This document shows positions 29,341 to 39,252 of a stretch of DNA of 64,000 bases, in pieces. The notes under the pieces were generated by a model. That model had not been told where the DNA came from. It did no database searches and was given only the letters and a program-made list of their open reading frames with translations. The stretch is from positions 558,001 through 622,000 of the forward strand of contig CP050295.1 in NCBI GenBank assembly GCA_014189435.1, written 5' to 3'. Source of the DNA: Mesorhizobium loti (GTDB lineage Bacteria > Pseudomonadota > Alphaproteobacteria > Rhizobiales > Rhizobiaceae). Both the position numbers and the translations under genes were made by a program. Positions within the stretch are counted from its first letter, which is position 1. Each line of letters opens with the position of its first letter.

Positions 29341-30087
29341 TCAGACGGCAGCGACGTCAAAGAACCTCGCATAAGGTCCGTCTGCGAAGTGAAGCCGCAA
29401 CTCGTCGAAGTTCTCTACCGTTTCGTCGAGCGGTCGCGCTTCCTGGCGCTGAAGGATGGCGCGACCGGAAAGCTGAAGCCCCGGAACCCCCAAGAAATCC
29501 CAAACCGCTCCCAAACATGCGGCGGGTTCTTGAAGAAGGCTCTCATATTCGATTACCAGCACGTTGGACGGCGCGAAGGCGTGCGCAACTCGAGCGTAGA
29601 AAGCGTCGGCGGTTTTGAAGTACGCCTCGCAGTTGTCGATTGGCAATCTGACCCGTGGTGGCGGAGCCCCATCCTTGTCCGAACTGAACTTCAGCCATTG
29701 GCCGCTTTGCCGTGCCTGCACGAGCGACCTTAGCGATTCCAGTATGTTTCTCCGGACCACGAGGATGACCTTGAGTCCTGGCCAACGGGCCAGTTCCGCA
29801 AAAAAGCCCGGATGATCGTGAAACTGAGGTTCGTTGACCTTGCAGCCAACATGCGTCACCGTCTTGTCGCTCCAAGTGGGACAGCGCACGTAAGCAAGCT
29901 CTAGGAGCTCGCGATCGCCGAGCAGCAAGCGATCCTTATCGGGCCAGTTGGTGTCGTACTCGTTGAGCAACTCACCGTTACTCAATATGTTCGGATGCTC
30001 GTTTAGCAATACTTCCAGGTAGTGTGTCCCGGTCCTTGGCATAGCAAGGATGGCAAAAGGCTCAGGTGTCGGTGAAATGTGGGTCAT
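29341..30087 (-). CDS. nodH: NodH: Nod factor sulfotransferase
   Basis: This is 248 residues starting MTHISPTPEPFAILAMPRTG. The 5'-PAPS loop PRTGTHYLE lies at residues 17-25, and VVRRNILESLRSLVQARQSG contains the 3'-phosphate-binding Arg/Ser region. DTNWPDKDRLLLGDRELLEL and THVGCKVNEPQFHDHPGFFA match the NodH family closely. NodH transfers sulfate from PAPS to C6 of the reducing-end sugar of the Nod factor, a key host-range mark. It follows nodJ after 289 bp and precedes DUF2061 and nodPQ in the same direction. No nod box is seen in the gap, so readthrough from nodBCIJ is likely. Confidence 0.93.
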   Translation of the reverse strand: MTHISPTPEPFAILAMPRTGTHYLEVLLNEHPNILSNGELLNEYDTNWPDKDRLLLGDRELLELAYVRCPTWSDKTVTHVGCKVNEPQFHDHPGFFAELARWPGLKVILVVRRNILESLRSLVQARQSGQWLKFSSDKDGAPPPRVRLPIDNCEAYFKTADAFYARVAHAFAPSNVLVIEYESLLQEPAACLGAVWDFLGVPGLQLSGRAILQRQEARPLDETVENFDELRLHFADGPYARFFDVAAV

Positions 30088-30376
30088 GGTGTGTGTTCCA
30101 GCTGATGATAGTTTCGACGGTTCAGGGCGCCCAGGACAAGAATACTGGATGTGATCTCTTGAGACGCGGAAGGATGCAATCCGCGCTCATGCAGCCGGAT
30201 CGCGCCATGAGGTTCTGGTATCGCAGACCGGCGTGCAAGGCTGCGTCCAGTCGCGTGTGCGCCTCAGCTTGTGTGTTCTGCTGTCCCCAACTCACAGTCG
30301 CTGGGCCAAGCACGTTCGCGGCTGTAGCCGTTCGCGATGCCGACTCTCGTTCTCCTTCTTGTATTCGTAAGTAGCA

Positions 30377-31165
30377 TCAACGCAGCAGGCGCCGGCGAAG
30401 CAGCACCATCGAGAGGAAGAACGGCACTACCGCGTATATGCAAAGCGCACCAATGTGCAGGGCGATGTCCCCAGCCGGGCGATCAAGCATGCCCGGACGA
30501 ATCAGGTCGATCGAATGCGCCAGCGGTAAGATGCCCGCTATGTGCTGAAAGGTGCTTGGCAGTTGAGTGACCGGGAAGACAGCGCCGGACAGGAACAACA
30601 TGGGTGTGAGGAAGAGCGTCTGGTAGAATATGAAGTAGTGGTAACTGGGCGCAAGCGCGGTTACGATCATCGCCAGGCTCGCAAAGGCCAACCCAGTGAG
30701 AGCGATGACTGGTAGCACATAGAGGACGGACGACCATGCTGAGTAGCCCGCTATGACGGCCACCATCGCAATTGCCGTACCGGCCAGAAAGGCTCTTGTC
30801 GTTGCCCACACCAACTCACCGAGAACTATGTCGCCAAGGGTAAGTTGTGTGTGCAGGATCGCTTCCCAGGTCCGCTGTTCGTTCATGCGAGGGAAAGTCG
30901 CATAAATTGTTTCGAAGGTGGACGCGGTCATCGCACTTGTCGCGACCATGCCGGCTGCCAAAAAAGCAGGGTACGACGCGTCTTCAACGCGACCTACCAT
31001 CATTCCGAGACCAGTGCCGAGTCCGAACAGGTAGATCATAGGATCGGCGAGGTTACCGAGAATCGACGCGAGCGCGACCTTCGTCCATGCCAGATAGTTG
31101 CGGCGCCATACCGCAATCCAGTTCCAAGCGTTGGCGGGTAGAGCCGCCGAAAAACCTTTACCCAT
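30377..31165 (-). CDS. nodJ: NodJ: Nod factor exporter membrane subunit
   Basis: This is 262 residues with about six hydrophobic segments and the ABC-2 permease pattern. The N-terminus [20 protein letters not shown] precedes the first segment, and [17 protein letters not shown] is typical of NodJ. With NodI it moves lipochitooligosaccharides out of the cell. The start is three bases after the NodI stop, implying coupled translation. The gene is intact and fourth in nodBCIJ. Confidence 0.93.
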
Positions 31166-31168
31166 CGT

Positions 31169-32083
31169 TCACTTCTCCATCTCGCGTCCGGTCAGCCGCA
31201 AGAAAACGTCCTCCAGACTGGGTGGACGCTCCAGAAGGCGCAGACCCGCGCGCCCGCGCAGTTGTACGCGAACCTGCTCCGGATCGGCCGTATAGCAAAA
31301 GAGCGTCTCGCCGCTCACCTCGACGCGCTGCACGTATGGCCTGATCAGCGAAACCAACTCCTGGGGATTCCCGCCGAAGATCTCGATCACCTGGCACCCG
31401 ATGTGTTCCTCAATCAGGGCATGAGGGCTGCCTTCGGCGAGTTTGCGTCCATGCTCCAGAACGCACAGCCGATCGCATAAACGCTCGGCCTCTTCCATAA
31501 AATGGGTAGTCAAAATGATCGTCTTACCGCGCCCCAGCAGGAAACGCAGACGCTCCCAAATCAGGTGTCGCGCGTGCGGGTCGAGGCCGGTCGTCGGCTC
31601 GTCCATCACGAGTAGCTGGGGGTCGTTGATCAGCGCACGTGCCAGTGTCAAACGCCGTTTCATGCCGCCAGATAGTTCGCCGACACGTGCATCCGCCTTG
31701 CTCTCAAGACGGGCGAACTCGAGGAGCGACGGGATGACCTCTTTGATCTTGCGTGTGCTCATGCCGAAGTAGCGCCCGAACACCAACAGGTTCTCTCGTA
31801 CGGTGAATTCCTGGTCAAGGTTGTCGAACTGCGGAACCACGCCGATGCTCTTGCGTGCCAAGCGACTCCGCGCACCCACTGGCTCTCCAAGAACCGTGAT
31901 CTTGCCCGCATCAGGCACTGTCATGCCAAGGAGCATACGCGCAATCGTGCTCTTGCCCGCACCGTTCGGCCCCAGCAAACCGAAGCACTCTCCCGACGCA
32001 ACGGTGAACGACAGCCCGTTCACAACAAGCTTGTCGCCGAAGGACTTCTTCACGCCGGCAAGGTCGATTGCTACTTTGGACAT
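31169..32083 (-). CDS. nodI: NodI: Nod factor exporter ATPase
   Basis: This is a 304-residue ABC ATPase. Walker A GPNGAGKS is at residues 38-45, the signature is LSGGMKRRL, Walker B is [13 protein letters not shown], and the switch His is in [11 protein letters not shown]. The start [15 protein letters not shown] is supported by the family N-terminus. It powers NodJ. A 231-bp gap separates it from nodC with no recognised gene or nod box, larger than usual in this operon. Confidence 0.93.
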   Translation of the reverse strand: MSKVAIDLAGVKKSFGDKLVVNGLSFTVASGECFGLLGPNGAGKSTIARMLLGMTVPDAGKITVLGEPVGARSRLARKSIGVVPQFDNLDQEFTVRENLLVFGRYFGMSTRKIKEVIPSLLEFARLESKADARVGELSGGMKRRLTLARALINDPQLLVMDEPTTGLDPHARHLIWERLRFLLGRGKTIILTTHFMEEAERLCDRLCVLEHGRKLAEGSPHALIEEHIGCQVIEIFGGNPQELVSLIRPYVQRVEVSGETLFCYTADPEQVRVQLRGRAGLRLLERPPSLEDVFLRLTGREMEK

Positions 32084-32314
32084 GTGTCTATCTCAGTCTT
32101 AAGAGGCCATCAGCCGGCCCGGTAGCTTACTTGCGAATATTTCTTGGCAGAACCGGCCATCGCATAGTGACGGCCCCTTTGGATAGTCACAGCCGAAGCA
32201 AGCGTGTGTCGCTCTCACCGGACGGATTAGCGTCGAGATGCAATCGATCGCCGTGCTGACAATTGATGGATGTTGCCCAAGCTCACAACGTGTCCATCCA
32301 GCCAACGCACTCGA

Positions 32315-33667
32315 TCACTCAGCGCTGCAAACGCTGTCCGCGTTCACCAACTTTGAAGAATCGCGCGGAAGATCCGTTCTTCGAATTGCCTCAGCACTTC
32401 CCGAACTGCCTGTACCAACTCCGGCAATCGGGTTTGCGACGATGATCTGCTTTTTGTCGGCGTTGGGCAGGGTGGCAGTCTTGCGTGAAAGCCAATCACT
32501 ATTGCTCAAGGTGCACAAAGCATAGGCTTTCAAGGGGAGTAACAGAAAGATGTTGATAAAAGTGTGCAGTGAAAAGCCGATAAATCGAGCTTGCCGAGCT
32601 CGACATGCTGTCACGGTGCACCGAATGATGGTCATTGCTGCAATAACGAGGATTGTCGGCCACGGCAGCGTGGCTGTCAGTGCAAACTGCGCAATCCCGG
32701 CTATTACAGACAGGGCAAGAAGTAGCGGGCCAAGATTCTGTCCGACGACGTCCAATGTAAGATAGCGATCGAGGCCGGGCAACAGGCGCAGCGCAAGCAG
32801 CGTGTCCCGGAAAGTGCTCCGTGCCCAGCGCAGTTGTTGGCGCAGATAAGGTCCTAACCTATCGGGAACCACCGTTACAGCAATAGCGTCCGGAACGTAC
32901 TCGGTTCGAAAGCCTGCCTCCAGCATGAGGATCGTAAGATGGCGATCCTCACCGAAGTCGCTTGGCTTGCCCCGAAACATCTGCGTCTCGTACTGGTCTA
33001 GCAGCGAAAGCAGCGAAGATCGGCGGTACATAGCACATGGGCCGCAACAGCACATGACAGCACCGAAGCGGGCTTGCGCCGCCCTCTCCTCGTTGCAGGC
33101 CAGCCAGTACTCCATATCGATCAATCGGGTCAGCCAAGTGTCGCTCCGGTTGCTTGCCGTCAACTGGCCCATGGCAGCGCCGATTGCTGGATCCTGCATC
33201 TTCCGTGCAAGCTTCCTGATGACGTCGGACGCAAGTGTCGTGTCCGAGTCGACGTTGAGCACCAAATCTCCAGATGAGCGACGTATCGCGGCGATCTGCG
33301 CTTTGCGCTTGCCGACATTCTCTGGGAGCAGAATGAAGTCGAATCGCGGGTCGCCGGCGTAATTGTCGTGAACGGGAATGACGGCGTCGCGATTTCCAGA
33401 ACCGTCATCAACCACGTAGACACGTAGCTTTCCGGCGTATTCCTGGTTTGCAATGGAATCTAGGCACGCCGAGAGCGTAAGCGGGCCTTCGTTGTAGCAG
33501 GGGATGATGACATCCACGCTCGGCCAGAGGTCGGAGCCGACCAGGTCTTCCGACGCCGGTGCAACGGTTGGCGGCAGGGAATAAACCGCCTGCATGCCCT
33601 TATAAACAGTCGAGAGCAGTGCATAGCACGCGACGGCGACAGTACTGGTCGTGGTAAGCAGGTCCAT
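32315..33667 (-). CDS. nodC: NodC: N-acetylglucosaminyltransferase (chitooligosaccharide synthase)
   Basis: This is 450 residues. After an N-terminal membrane segment, a GT2 domain shows VVDDGSGNRD, NVDSDTTLA, the acceptor-site GEDRHLT and QQLRWARS. Further membrane segments follow near residues 310-380. NodC joins UDP-GlcNAc units into the Nod factor backbone at the inner membrane. The C-terminal tail (about 25 residues after VANPIAGVG) is longer than in many NodC proteins. The start is 15 bases from the NodB stop. Confidence 0.94.
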   Translation of the reverse strand: MDLLTTTSTVAVACYALLSTVYKGMQAVYSLPPTVAPASEDLVGSDLWPSVDVIIPCYNEGPLTLSACLDSIANQEYAGKLRVYVVDDGSGNRDAVIPVHDNYAGDPRFDFILLPENVGKRKAQIAAIRRSSGDLVLNVDSDTTLASDVIRKLARKMQDPAIGAAMGQLTASNRSDTWLTRLIDMEYWLACNEERAAQARFGAVMCCCGPCAMYRRSSLLSLLDQYETQMFRGKPSDFGEDRHLTILMLEAGFRTEYVPDAIAVTVVPDRLGPYLRQQLRWARSTFRDTLLALRLLPGLDRYLTLDVVGQNLGPLLLALSVIAGIAQFALTATLPWPTILVIAAMTIIRCTVTACRARQARFIGFSLHTFINIFLLLPLKAYALCTLSNSDWLSRKTATLPNADKKQIIVANPIAGVGTGSSGSAEAIRRTDLPRDSSKLVNADSVCSAE

Positions 33668-33681
33668 GGGATCTCGTATGT

Positions 33682-34338
33682 TCAGTGATGTTGAGGGAGC
33701 GGGCGGATTACAAAACCGCGGTGATGCAGCGCTGGAATCAGGATGGATAGCGCCGTGACAGTCTGGTCACGCAGACTGGCGTAGGTGGCCGATTTCAACT
33801 CCTCGGGCCACCCGTCGTGCAAGAGCACAATTGCGCCCGGCCCAACACCGGTGAGCACCTCATCGACAATCGCGTCGACGCCAGGGCGAGCCCAGTCTCG
33901 CGGGTCAACTGACCAATGGACGCATGCCAATCCAGCGCGCGCCGACGTAGTGAGCACGTCCTCGGTCCAGACCCCATACGGCGCGCGCATGCGCCGCACC
34001 GTGGCCTCGGGACACGCCATCCTGATGGCGTTGCTTGCCTCGACTATTTCACGTTCGACTTCGCCGGGTTCGCATCTGGACAGGTCCGGATGAGTCATCG
34101 TGTGATTGGCTACCTCGTGCCCTTCTGCAATCATTCGTCGGATGAGTTCCGGCTGGTCTGCTGCGTGGGCACCGATGACGAAGAACGTCGCCGGCACCCG
34201 ATGTTGCGCCAACAAATCGAGGATCTGCGGTGTGCAAACTGGATTGGGCCCGTCGTCAAACGTCAAATAGACGCTGCGATCTTGAGTGCCGTCAGCGCAG
34301 TCACTGGGCACTTCGCACATGTAGTCCACATTTTTCAT
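33682..34338 (-). CDS. nodB: NodB: chitooligosaccharide deacetylase
   Basis: This is 218 residues starting MKNVDYMCEVPSDCADGTQD. NodB/polysaccharide deacetylase motif 1 is TFDDGPNP (Asp28, Asp29). The metal-binding histidines are in NHTMTHPDL (His79, His83), with RMRAPYG as motif 3 and HDGW near the end. It removes the acetyl group from the non-reducing end so that NodA can attach an acyl chain. The ATG overlaps the stop of the upstream nodA relic in the classical nodA-nodB ATGA arrangement, which fixes the start. Confidence 0.94.
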   Translation of the reverse strand: MKNVDYMCEVPSDCADGTQDRSVYLTFDDGPNPVCTPQILDLLAQHRVPATFFVIGAHAADQPELIRRMIAEGHEVANHTMTHPDLSRCEPGEVEREIVEASNAIRMACPEATVRRMRAPYGVWTEDVLTTSARAGLACVHWSVDPRDWARPGVDAIVDEVLTGVGPGAIVLLHDGWPEELKSATYASLRDQTVTALSILIPALHHRGFVIRPLPQHH

Positions 34339-34440
34339 AGGTTTGGAACGCTCCGATCGATCAGGGTGCCGGGCGGCCACTCGCCCATCGAGCATCGAAT
34401 TGGCGCAACATGGTTCGGCATCGCCTGCCAAACCGTGTCG
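34335..34440 (-). pseudogene. nodA: nodA 3' relic upstream of nodB
   Basis: The frame reads DTVWQAMPNHVAPIRCSMGE, then [14 protein letters not shown] and a stop overlapping nodB. It is two joined pieces of the nodA C-terminus (compare RQAMRNHV and [17 protein letters not shown] in the intact copy at 38357-38947). About 127 N-terminal codons and about 47 more between the pieces are gone. It cannot make NodA. Confidence 0.85.
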
Positions 34441-34455
34441 GATGGAATGGAGAGG

Positions 34456-34775
34456 TTGTCGCGTCGTGTCGACGCGATGGACCTTGCACGGGTCACCGAA
34501 GAACCAAGCCGCAATCGACATGCGACTTGATTGATGTTGGGCGTATGCCGGAAGGCGTACACCAGAAAATGCTCCTCGGAGCCGAAAGTGCTCCTCGGAG
34601 CTAAGGCAAACATCGACAACGTTCCTTTAGGACTTCCTTGAATTCTCCCTATGCGACGTTCTGCAAAATCGGTAAAATCGTTTGTTTCGATCAGATGCAT
34701 CCACGCTTTGGATAGCTGATGACATGCGTTTTCAAACGGCTCGATGTAAATCTCCTCGTGGTGGACGACGCGCGC
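34456..34775. repeat. Duplicated nod-promoter region, partner at 38985-39300
   Basis: The two segments match over the leader, nod box and nodD start, for example CACCGAAGAACCAAGCCGCA at 34495 and 39044 and GAATTCTCCCTATGCGACGT in both. This copy carries an extra short duplication of TGCTCCTCGGAGC. With the nodA and nodB relics, it shows that a nodD-nod box-nodAB block was duplicated. Confidence 0.85.
34667..34713 (-). promoter_or_regulatory. nod box of the nodBCIJ(-H-PQ) unit
   Basis: The 47-bp minus-strand element begins ATCCAAAGCGTGGATG and ends with GATTTTACCGATT, close to the NodD consensus. It is 329 bp upstream of nodB because the nodA relic lies between. Divergent to it starts a nodD relic. 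Confidence 0.9.
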
Positions 34776-35320
34776 TCGGCGGGCGCGGCCTCACTGCCGC
34801 GGCAAGCCGAAGCATCGGATGACACGAGCCCTTTCGAACAATCATCGTGACTAGCCCGCCAGCTTGCGGCGCGCTATGGCGTCGCATTGTGTGGTCCAGC
34901 GCTATCGAGCTACGGGTAGCGCTCGGCCTGGGGTGGCCATCGCCGCAGCGTTCTGGAGCATCGGCGTTCATCATCATCATCGAGCGGATCGAGCAGACCT
35001 CGAATCTGACGCTGCATCGGCAGAAGCTGGCCGCACGCGGTATCTTAGTGTCCCGTAATGCGGTTTGGCAGTTTCTCAGGCGCGAGGGGGGAAGATGGGC
35101 CAGCTCATCCACACAACCACATCCACCGAATGCGCAAACCACCTCGCAAACGCTCGTGGGCATGCTTCTATCAAAATGCTCTAAGCCAAGCGGCCATGTC
35201 GTCGCGCGGCTGCACGATTCTTTCAACGATGAAATATTGCCATGAACAGCCGCGAACTTATTCTAATACCGCGTGCGGAAGCACTCGCCCCCTAAGTTCG
35301 TTAGAGTGGAGACCTCTCGC
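34724..35320 (+). pseudogene. nodD: nodD relic, copy 1, split by an IS630 fragment
   Basis: The ATG at 34724 starts ATGCGTTTTCAA; one extra T shifts the frame relative to MRF...LNLLVV of NodD. After an inserted IS630 fragment, NodD-like sequence resumes near 35185: LSQAAMSS, ARLHDSFNDEI, then MNSRELILIPRAEALAP. The recogniser helix region is disrupted and the whole effector domain is absent. No NodD protein can be made. Confidence 0.75.
34860..35085 (+). mobile_element. IS630-family transposase fragment inside the nodD relic
   Basis: The frame IERIEQTSNLTLHRQKLAAR, then GILVSRNAVWQFLRREG, is the N-terminal linker and second helix-turn-helix of IS630 transposases. No DDE region or inverted repeats are present. 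Confidence 0.65.
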
Positions 35321-35574
35321 GTGATGCCTACCCGCACTGTGGCCCATCTCCCGCGTAATCTCGGCCGCCACTACCTGCCGCTCTTGGCCATCAGGGCGGC
35401 CGACGGCCAAGGGTGATCACGCCGCTCTGCTGGGCTATCTGAAATCACGCATATTGCTGCCCCTTCGGTGATGCTGGATGAATCCCAGATCTTCGTGGCA
35501 GATAGCTGGTTGCGCAGGTCGCGGACCGTGACGCAAGGGCGTTTTGGAACAGGTAAGGTCCGGTCAGCCCGTGC

Positions 35575-36312
35575 TCAGATCATCGCCAAGCCGCCATTCA
35601 CATGGATGGTCTGGCCGGTGACGTAGGCGGCTTCGTTGGAGGCGAGATAGGCGACGGCGGACGCCACTTCAACACTCGAGCCCATGCGGCGCGTCGGAAT
35701 CGCCGCCATGATCATCTCCTTCTGCTTGTCGTTGAGCTTGTCGGTCATTGCCGATTCTATGAAGCCCGGGGCGACGCAGTTGACGGTGATGTTGCGGGTG
35801 GCGATCTCCTGCGCCAGCGATTTGGAAAAGCCGATCATGCCGGCCTTGGAGGCGCAGTAGTTGGTCTGACCGGGATTGCCGGTGACGCCGACCACCGAGG
35901 TGATGTTGATGATGCGGCCGTGGCGGCGGCGCATCATCGGATGGGTGAGTTCACGGGTCAGCCTGAAGACAGCGGTCAGGTTGACCTCGAGCACGGTGTC
36001 CCAGTCGGCGTCCGACATGCGCACGAACAGACCGTCCTTGGTGATGCCGGCATTGTTGACCAGTATGTCGACACCTTCGAGATCGGCCTCCGCCTTCTGG
36101 CCGAGCGCCTTGACCTCGTCGCGGTTCGACAAATTGGCCGGGAACAGCTTGACCCGGTCGCCAAGCTCGGCGGCCAGCGTCTCCAGCTTCTCGACGCGGG
36201 TGCCGTGCAGGCCGACGACGGCGCCTTGCGCATGCAGCACCCTGGCGATCGCCTCGCCGATGCCCCCGGATGCGCCGGTGACGAGCGCCTTGCGGCCAGT
36301 CAGTTCCAACAT
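35575..36312 (-). CDS. nodG: NodG/FabG-like 3-oxoacyl-ACP reductase
   Basis: This is a 245-residue short-chain dehydrogenase. TGASGGIGEAIA is the NADPH-binding Gly motif, NNAG is present, and the catalytic Ser-Tyr-Lys set is in NITSVVG and YCASKAGM. It reduces 3-oxoacyl-ACP in fatty acid synthesis. Position after nodF and nodE suggests NodG, but the sequence is also very like housekeeping FabG, and 281 bp separate it from nodE. That gap and 35321-35574 contain no recognised gene or nod box. It may be a captured fabG. Confidence 0.85.
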   Translation of the reverse strand: MLELTGRKALVTGASGGIGEAIARVLHAQGAVVGLHGTRVEKLETLAAELGDRVKLFPANLSNRDEVKALGQKAEADLEGVDILVNNAGITKDGLFVRMSDADWDTVLEVNLTAVFRLTRELTHPMMRRRHGRIINITSVVGVTGNPGQTNYCASKAGMIGFSKSLAQEIATRNITVNCVAPGFIESAMTDKLNDKQKEMIMAAIPTRRMGSSVEVASAVAYLASNEAAYVTGQTIHVNGGLAMI

Positions 36313-36593
36313 TTATTATGCTCTTTTCAAATGCTGCAGCATCGCCGCGCCAGAAGTCTCGGTTCGTGGCAGCTTCCTCGCCGCGAACTCGCGCAGCGCA
36401 GAGGTCTCGGCCACGATAATTCCAGGCGCCGGATGACCGACGTGATCACCTCAATCTGCTGCTTCACTGGGCTACTGCAAGTACTTGCACTACATCCAAC
36501 CCTTCAGCCCACCTGAGCAAGGAGGCCGCTACGGACCGATCGGGGATTCCGCAAACATCGGGATACGGAAGGTGACCTTGCCGGCATGTCGTC

Positions 36594-37802
36594 CTACACC
36601 TGCCTGAATGCCAGAACTGCGTTCATGCCGGCCATGGCGAAGGCGTTGCTCAGTGCCACGCGGACCTTGCGCTCGCGCGCGACGTTGGGCGTGACATCGA
36701 GATCGCAATCGGGGTCTGGCTCGCGATAATTGGCGGTCGGCGGCACGACACCCTCTTGGATTGCCATCACGCAGGCGATCATTTCAAGCGCGCTCGCGGC
36801 GCCGAGGCAATGCGCGTGCATGGACTTGGTGGAAGAGATGGACATCGAGTTGGCGTGGCCACCGAAGACTCGCTTGATCGCCTCCGTCTCCATCCGATCA
36901 TTGGCCTTGGTGCCCGTGCCGTGCGCATTGATGTAGTCGACATCCTGGACATTCAGCCCGGCATCGGCAAGGCAGGCGCGCATCGCCGCCTCCGGTCCCT
37001 CGACAGCCGGCGAGACGAGGTTGAAGGCATCAGCGGAAAGGCCGATGCCGGCTATCTCGGCAATAATCGTTGCGCCGCGAGCAGTGGCATGTTCATAGCT
37101 TTCCAGCACTGCCATCCCCGCACCCTCGCCTAGCACCAAGCCCCTCCTGTCGGAGGAGAAGGGCCTGCAGGTATCTGGCGCAATCACGCGCATTGCTTCC
37201 CACGCTTTCACCACACAAAATACGAATGGCGCGTCGCTGCCTCCGGCAAGCATCACGTCGGCCCGGCCGCACCTGATCTGGTCTACGGCTGAGGCAATCG
37301 CATGGTTGGCAGAGGCGCAGGCGGAGGTGACGCCGAAGACCGGCCCGCGCAGGCCGAGGCTCATGCTGACCTGGCCGGCAGCGGCACTCGGCATCGCCTT
37401 GGGTACGTCCATGACGCCAGCACGGCGCGCGCCGTTCAAAAGGAGAGCGCGGTAGCTTGCCTCGATCGCTTCCCAGCCGCTGCCGCCGACGCCCACTATC
37501 GCACCGAAGCGATAGGCATTTCGTTCATCGCAGGAAAGTCCGGCCTGTCGCATGGCTTCCCGCGCTGCAAGCACGGCAAGCAGGCTGAAGCGGTCCATGG
37601 TGACGAGCTGCCTGCGGTCGATGTCGTGCTCAGGGAGCGTCTTGATCTCGGCACCGATCGTGCCGGTCAACCCATGAAGCTCTGAAGTGACAATCGGGCC
37701 GATTGCTGAGCGACCTTCGCGCATCTCTTTCCAGATGGAGGGGGCATCAGTGCCCAGCCCGCACAGCCCGCCTATTCCGGTGATGACGACCCGCCTGTCC
37801 AT
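36594..37802 (-). CDS. nodE: NodE: beta-ketoacyl-ACP synthase for Nod factor acyl chains
   Basis: This is a 402-residue KAS I/II-type enzyme. The catalytic Cys162 is in [11 protein letters not shown], His294 in [11 protein letters not shown] and His331 in [11 protein letters not shown]. NodE with NodF makes polyunsaturated acyl chains that determine host range. The ATG follows the NodF stop directly (TGAATG). The gene is intact. The upstream unit is nod box, nodA, nodB relic, nodF, nodE. Confidence 0.93.
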   Translation of the reverse strand: MDRRVVITGIGGLCGLGTDAPSIWKEMREGRSAIGPIVTSELHGLTGTIGAEIKTLPEHDIDRRQLVTMDRFSLLAVLAAREAMRQAGLSCDERNAYRFGAIVGVGGSGWEAIEASYRALLLNGARRAGVMDVPKAMPSAAAGQVSMSLGLRGPVFGVTSACASANHAIASAVDQIRCGRADVMLAGGSDAPFVFCVVKAWEAMRVIAPDTCRPFSSDRRGLVLGEGAGMAVLESYEHATARGATIIAEIAGIGLSADAFNLVSPAVEGPEAAMRACLADAGLNVQDVDYINAHGTGTKANDRMETEAIKRVFGGHANSMSISSTKSMHAHCLGAASALEMIACVMAIQEGVVPPTANYREPDPDCDLDVTPNVARERKVRVALSNAFAMAGMNAVLAFRQV

Positions 37803-38084
37803 TCAAGCTGCCTCAGCAAGCAAGCCGCGGATGGCTTTCACGATGTCGCCAACATTCTGGAGATCCGACCACGCCTCCGATGTGTTCATTTCGATCTTAA
37901 TGCCATAGGCTTGCTCGAGGTCCCAGAGCACGTCCGCCAGTCCCAGCGAATCGATGCCGAGCGCGGTCACTTCCGTCTCGGTCGTTATTTCGCCGACTAT
38001 GGGTCGAAACGCTCCCGCAAAGTTCTCAGATTCGACGCGTTTCTTGATTATGGTAATGATTTCCGTTGCGAGTTGATCAGCCAT
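37803..38084 (-). CDS. nodF: NodF: acyl carrier protein for Nod factor synthesis
   Basis: This is 93 residues starting [20 protein letters not shown]. Ser46 in GIDSLGLAD is the phosphopantetheine attachment site. NodF carries the growing unsaturated acyl chain for NodE and donates it via NodA. It is joined directly to nodE. The 5' side contains a nodB relic rather than its own nod box, so transcription probably starts at the nod box before nodA. Confidence 0.93.
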   Translation of the reverse strand: MADQLATEIITIIKKRVESENFAGAFRPIVGEITTETEVTALGIDSLGLADVLWDLEQAYGIKIEMNTSEAWSDLQNVGDIVKAIRGLLAEAA

Positions 38085-38194
38085 TCTGTCTGTTCCTTTC
38101 GATTTCAGCTGGTTTGACGTGGACGCGGCTCAACTCCTGCGGGCCGCGTTGCGAAAATAGCCACCGACAAAGCTCATGCTCATAAGGGCGGGCT

Positions 38195-38357
38195 GAGTTC
38201 CGGCCGATCGGCGGCGTAGGCTCTGATGACGAAGAAGGTCGCCGGCACCCGATGTGGCGCCAGCACACGACGGATCTGCGGTATGCAATGTGGGTTAGGC
38301 CAGTCCTCAAAGGTCGGCGTCAGCGCATCACCCGGCACTCACATGTGTAGTCCTGCT
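38195..38357 (-). pseudogene. nodB: nodB 5' relic between nodA and nodF
   Basis: On the minus strand the frame reads TFEDWPNPHCIPQIRRVLAP, then HRVPATFFVIRAYAADRPEL, clearly NodB (compare TFDDGPNPVCTPQILDLLAQ in the intact gene). The first catalytic Asp pair is changed to Glu-Asp and the gene ends before the His motif. It is the reciprocal counterpart of the nodA relic at 34335. Confidence 0.85.
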
Positions 38358-38947
38358 TACAATTCTGGACCGTTTCGGTCGATCAGGGTGCCGGGCGGCC
38401 ACTCGTCCATCGAGCGTCCAATTGGCGCAACGAAGACGATCACGTCCTCGACGCGGGTAGGCGGCATGTAGGGATGTATATTTGCGAGGGTGGACCGTAC
38501 CTCAACCCCCGACACAATGCTCGCCAGACCGCCGCGGCAGAACCTCTCAACGTGGTTCCGCATTGCCTGCCGAACCGTGCCGAACACAAATGGAACCCCC
38601 ATCCGCTGCAGCAATGGGTACACAACGCTCAGTGAAAAGCTGATTCCGAGTCCCTCAAGATCCGGACGGACCCCGTATAAGCCAATTTCGGCCACCAGTA
38701 GATCGACCTCGCCAACTTTGATGAAGCGGCGCAGTATGCCAATATGAGCCGCTATGCCGTGCGCGTCGTAACCGATTGCGCGGAATTCCGGCCTTGCACC
38801 GGCCCAGCTACGGCCGCCTTCGAATGGCTTTGCGAGGAAGGCCCCATGCCGTCCATAAGTCTTTAGAAAGAAATCGGAGAGTTCGACATGGTCGGCCAGT
38901 TGCAACTCATTTTCCCAGCACAACTTCCACCGTACGTCAGAGCCCAT
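38357..38947 (-). CDS. nodA: NodA: Nod factor N-acyltransferase
   Basis: This is 196 residues, the usual NodA length, starting [40 protein letters not shown] and [15 protein letters not shown] are typical NodA segments. NodA transfers the acyl chain from an ACP (such as NodF) to the deacetylated sugar end. It is the only intact nodA here and lies 4 kb from nodB, in a unit with nodF and nodE. The nod box lies 249 bp upstream. Confidence 0.94.
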   Translation of the reverse strand: MGSDVRWKLCWENELQLADHVELSDFFLKTYGRHGAFLAKPFEGGRSWAGARPEFRAIGYDAHGIAAHIGILRRFIKVGEVDLLVAEIGLYGVRPDLEGLGISFSLSVVYPLLQRMGVPFVFGTVRQAMRNHVERFCRGGLASIVSGVEVRSTLANIHPYMPPTRVEDVIVFVAPIGRSMDEWPPGTLIDRNGPEL

Positions 38948-39195
38948 GGAAATACCTCATCTTGATTGCTGTTTTTGAGATAAGCGCCTACGCATGGAGA
39001 GCTTGTCGCGTCGAGCTGACGCGATGGACCTTGCGCGGATCACCGAAGAACCAAGCCGCAACCGACATGCGAGTTGATTGATGTTTCGGCGTATGCCGGA
39101 AGGCGTACACCAGAAGATGCTCCTCGGAGCTAACGCAAACATCGACGATTTTCCTTTAGGGCTTCTTTGAATTCTCCCTATGCGACGTTCTCCAG

Positions 39196-39242
39196 AATCG
39201 GTAAAATCGTTTGTTTCGATTGACGGCATCCACGCTATGGAT
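39196..39242 (-). promoter_or_regulatory. nod box of the nodA-FE(G) unit
   Basis: The minus-strand element begins ATCCATAGCGTGGATG and ends with GATTTTACCGATTC. It is nearly the same as the nod box at 34667-34713 and faces nodA; a nodD relic starts on the other side. Confidence 0.9.
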
Positions 39243-39252
39243 AGCTAAAGAC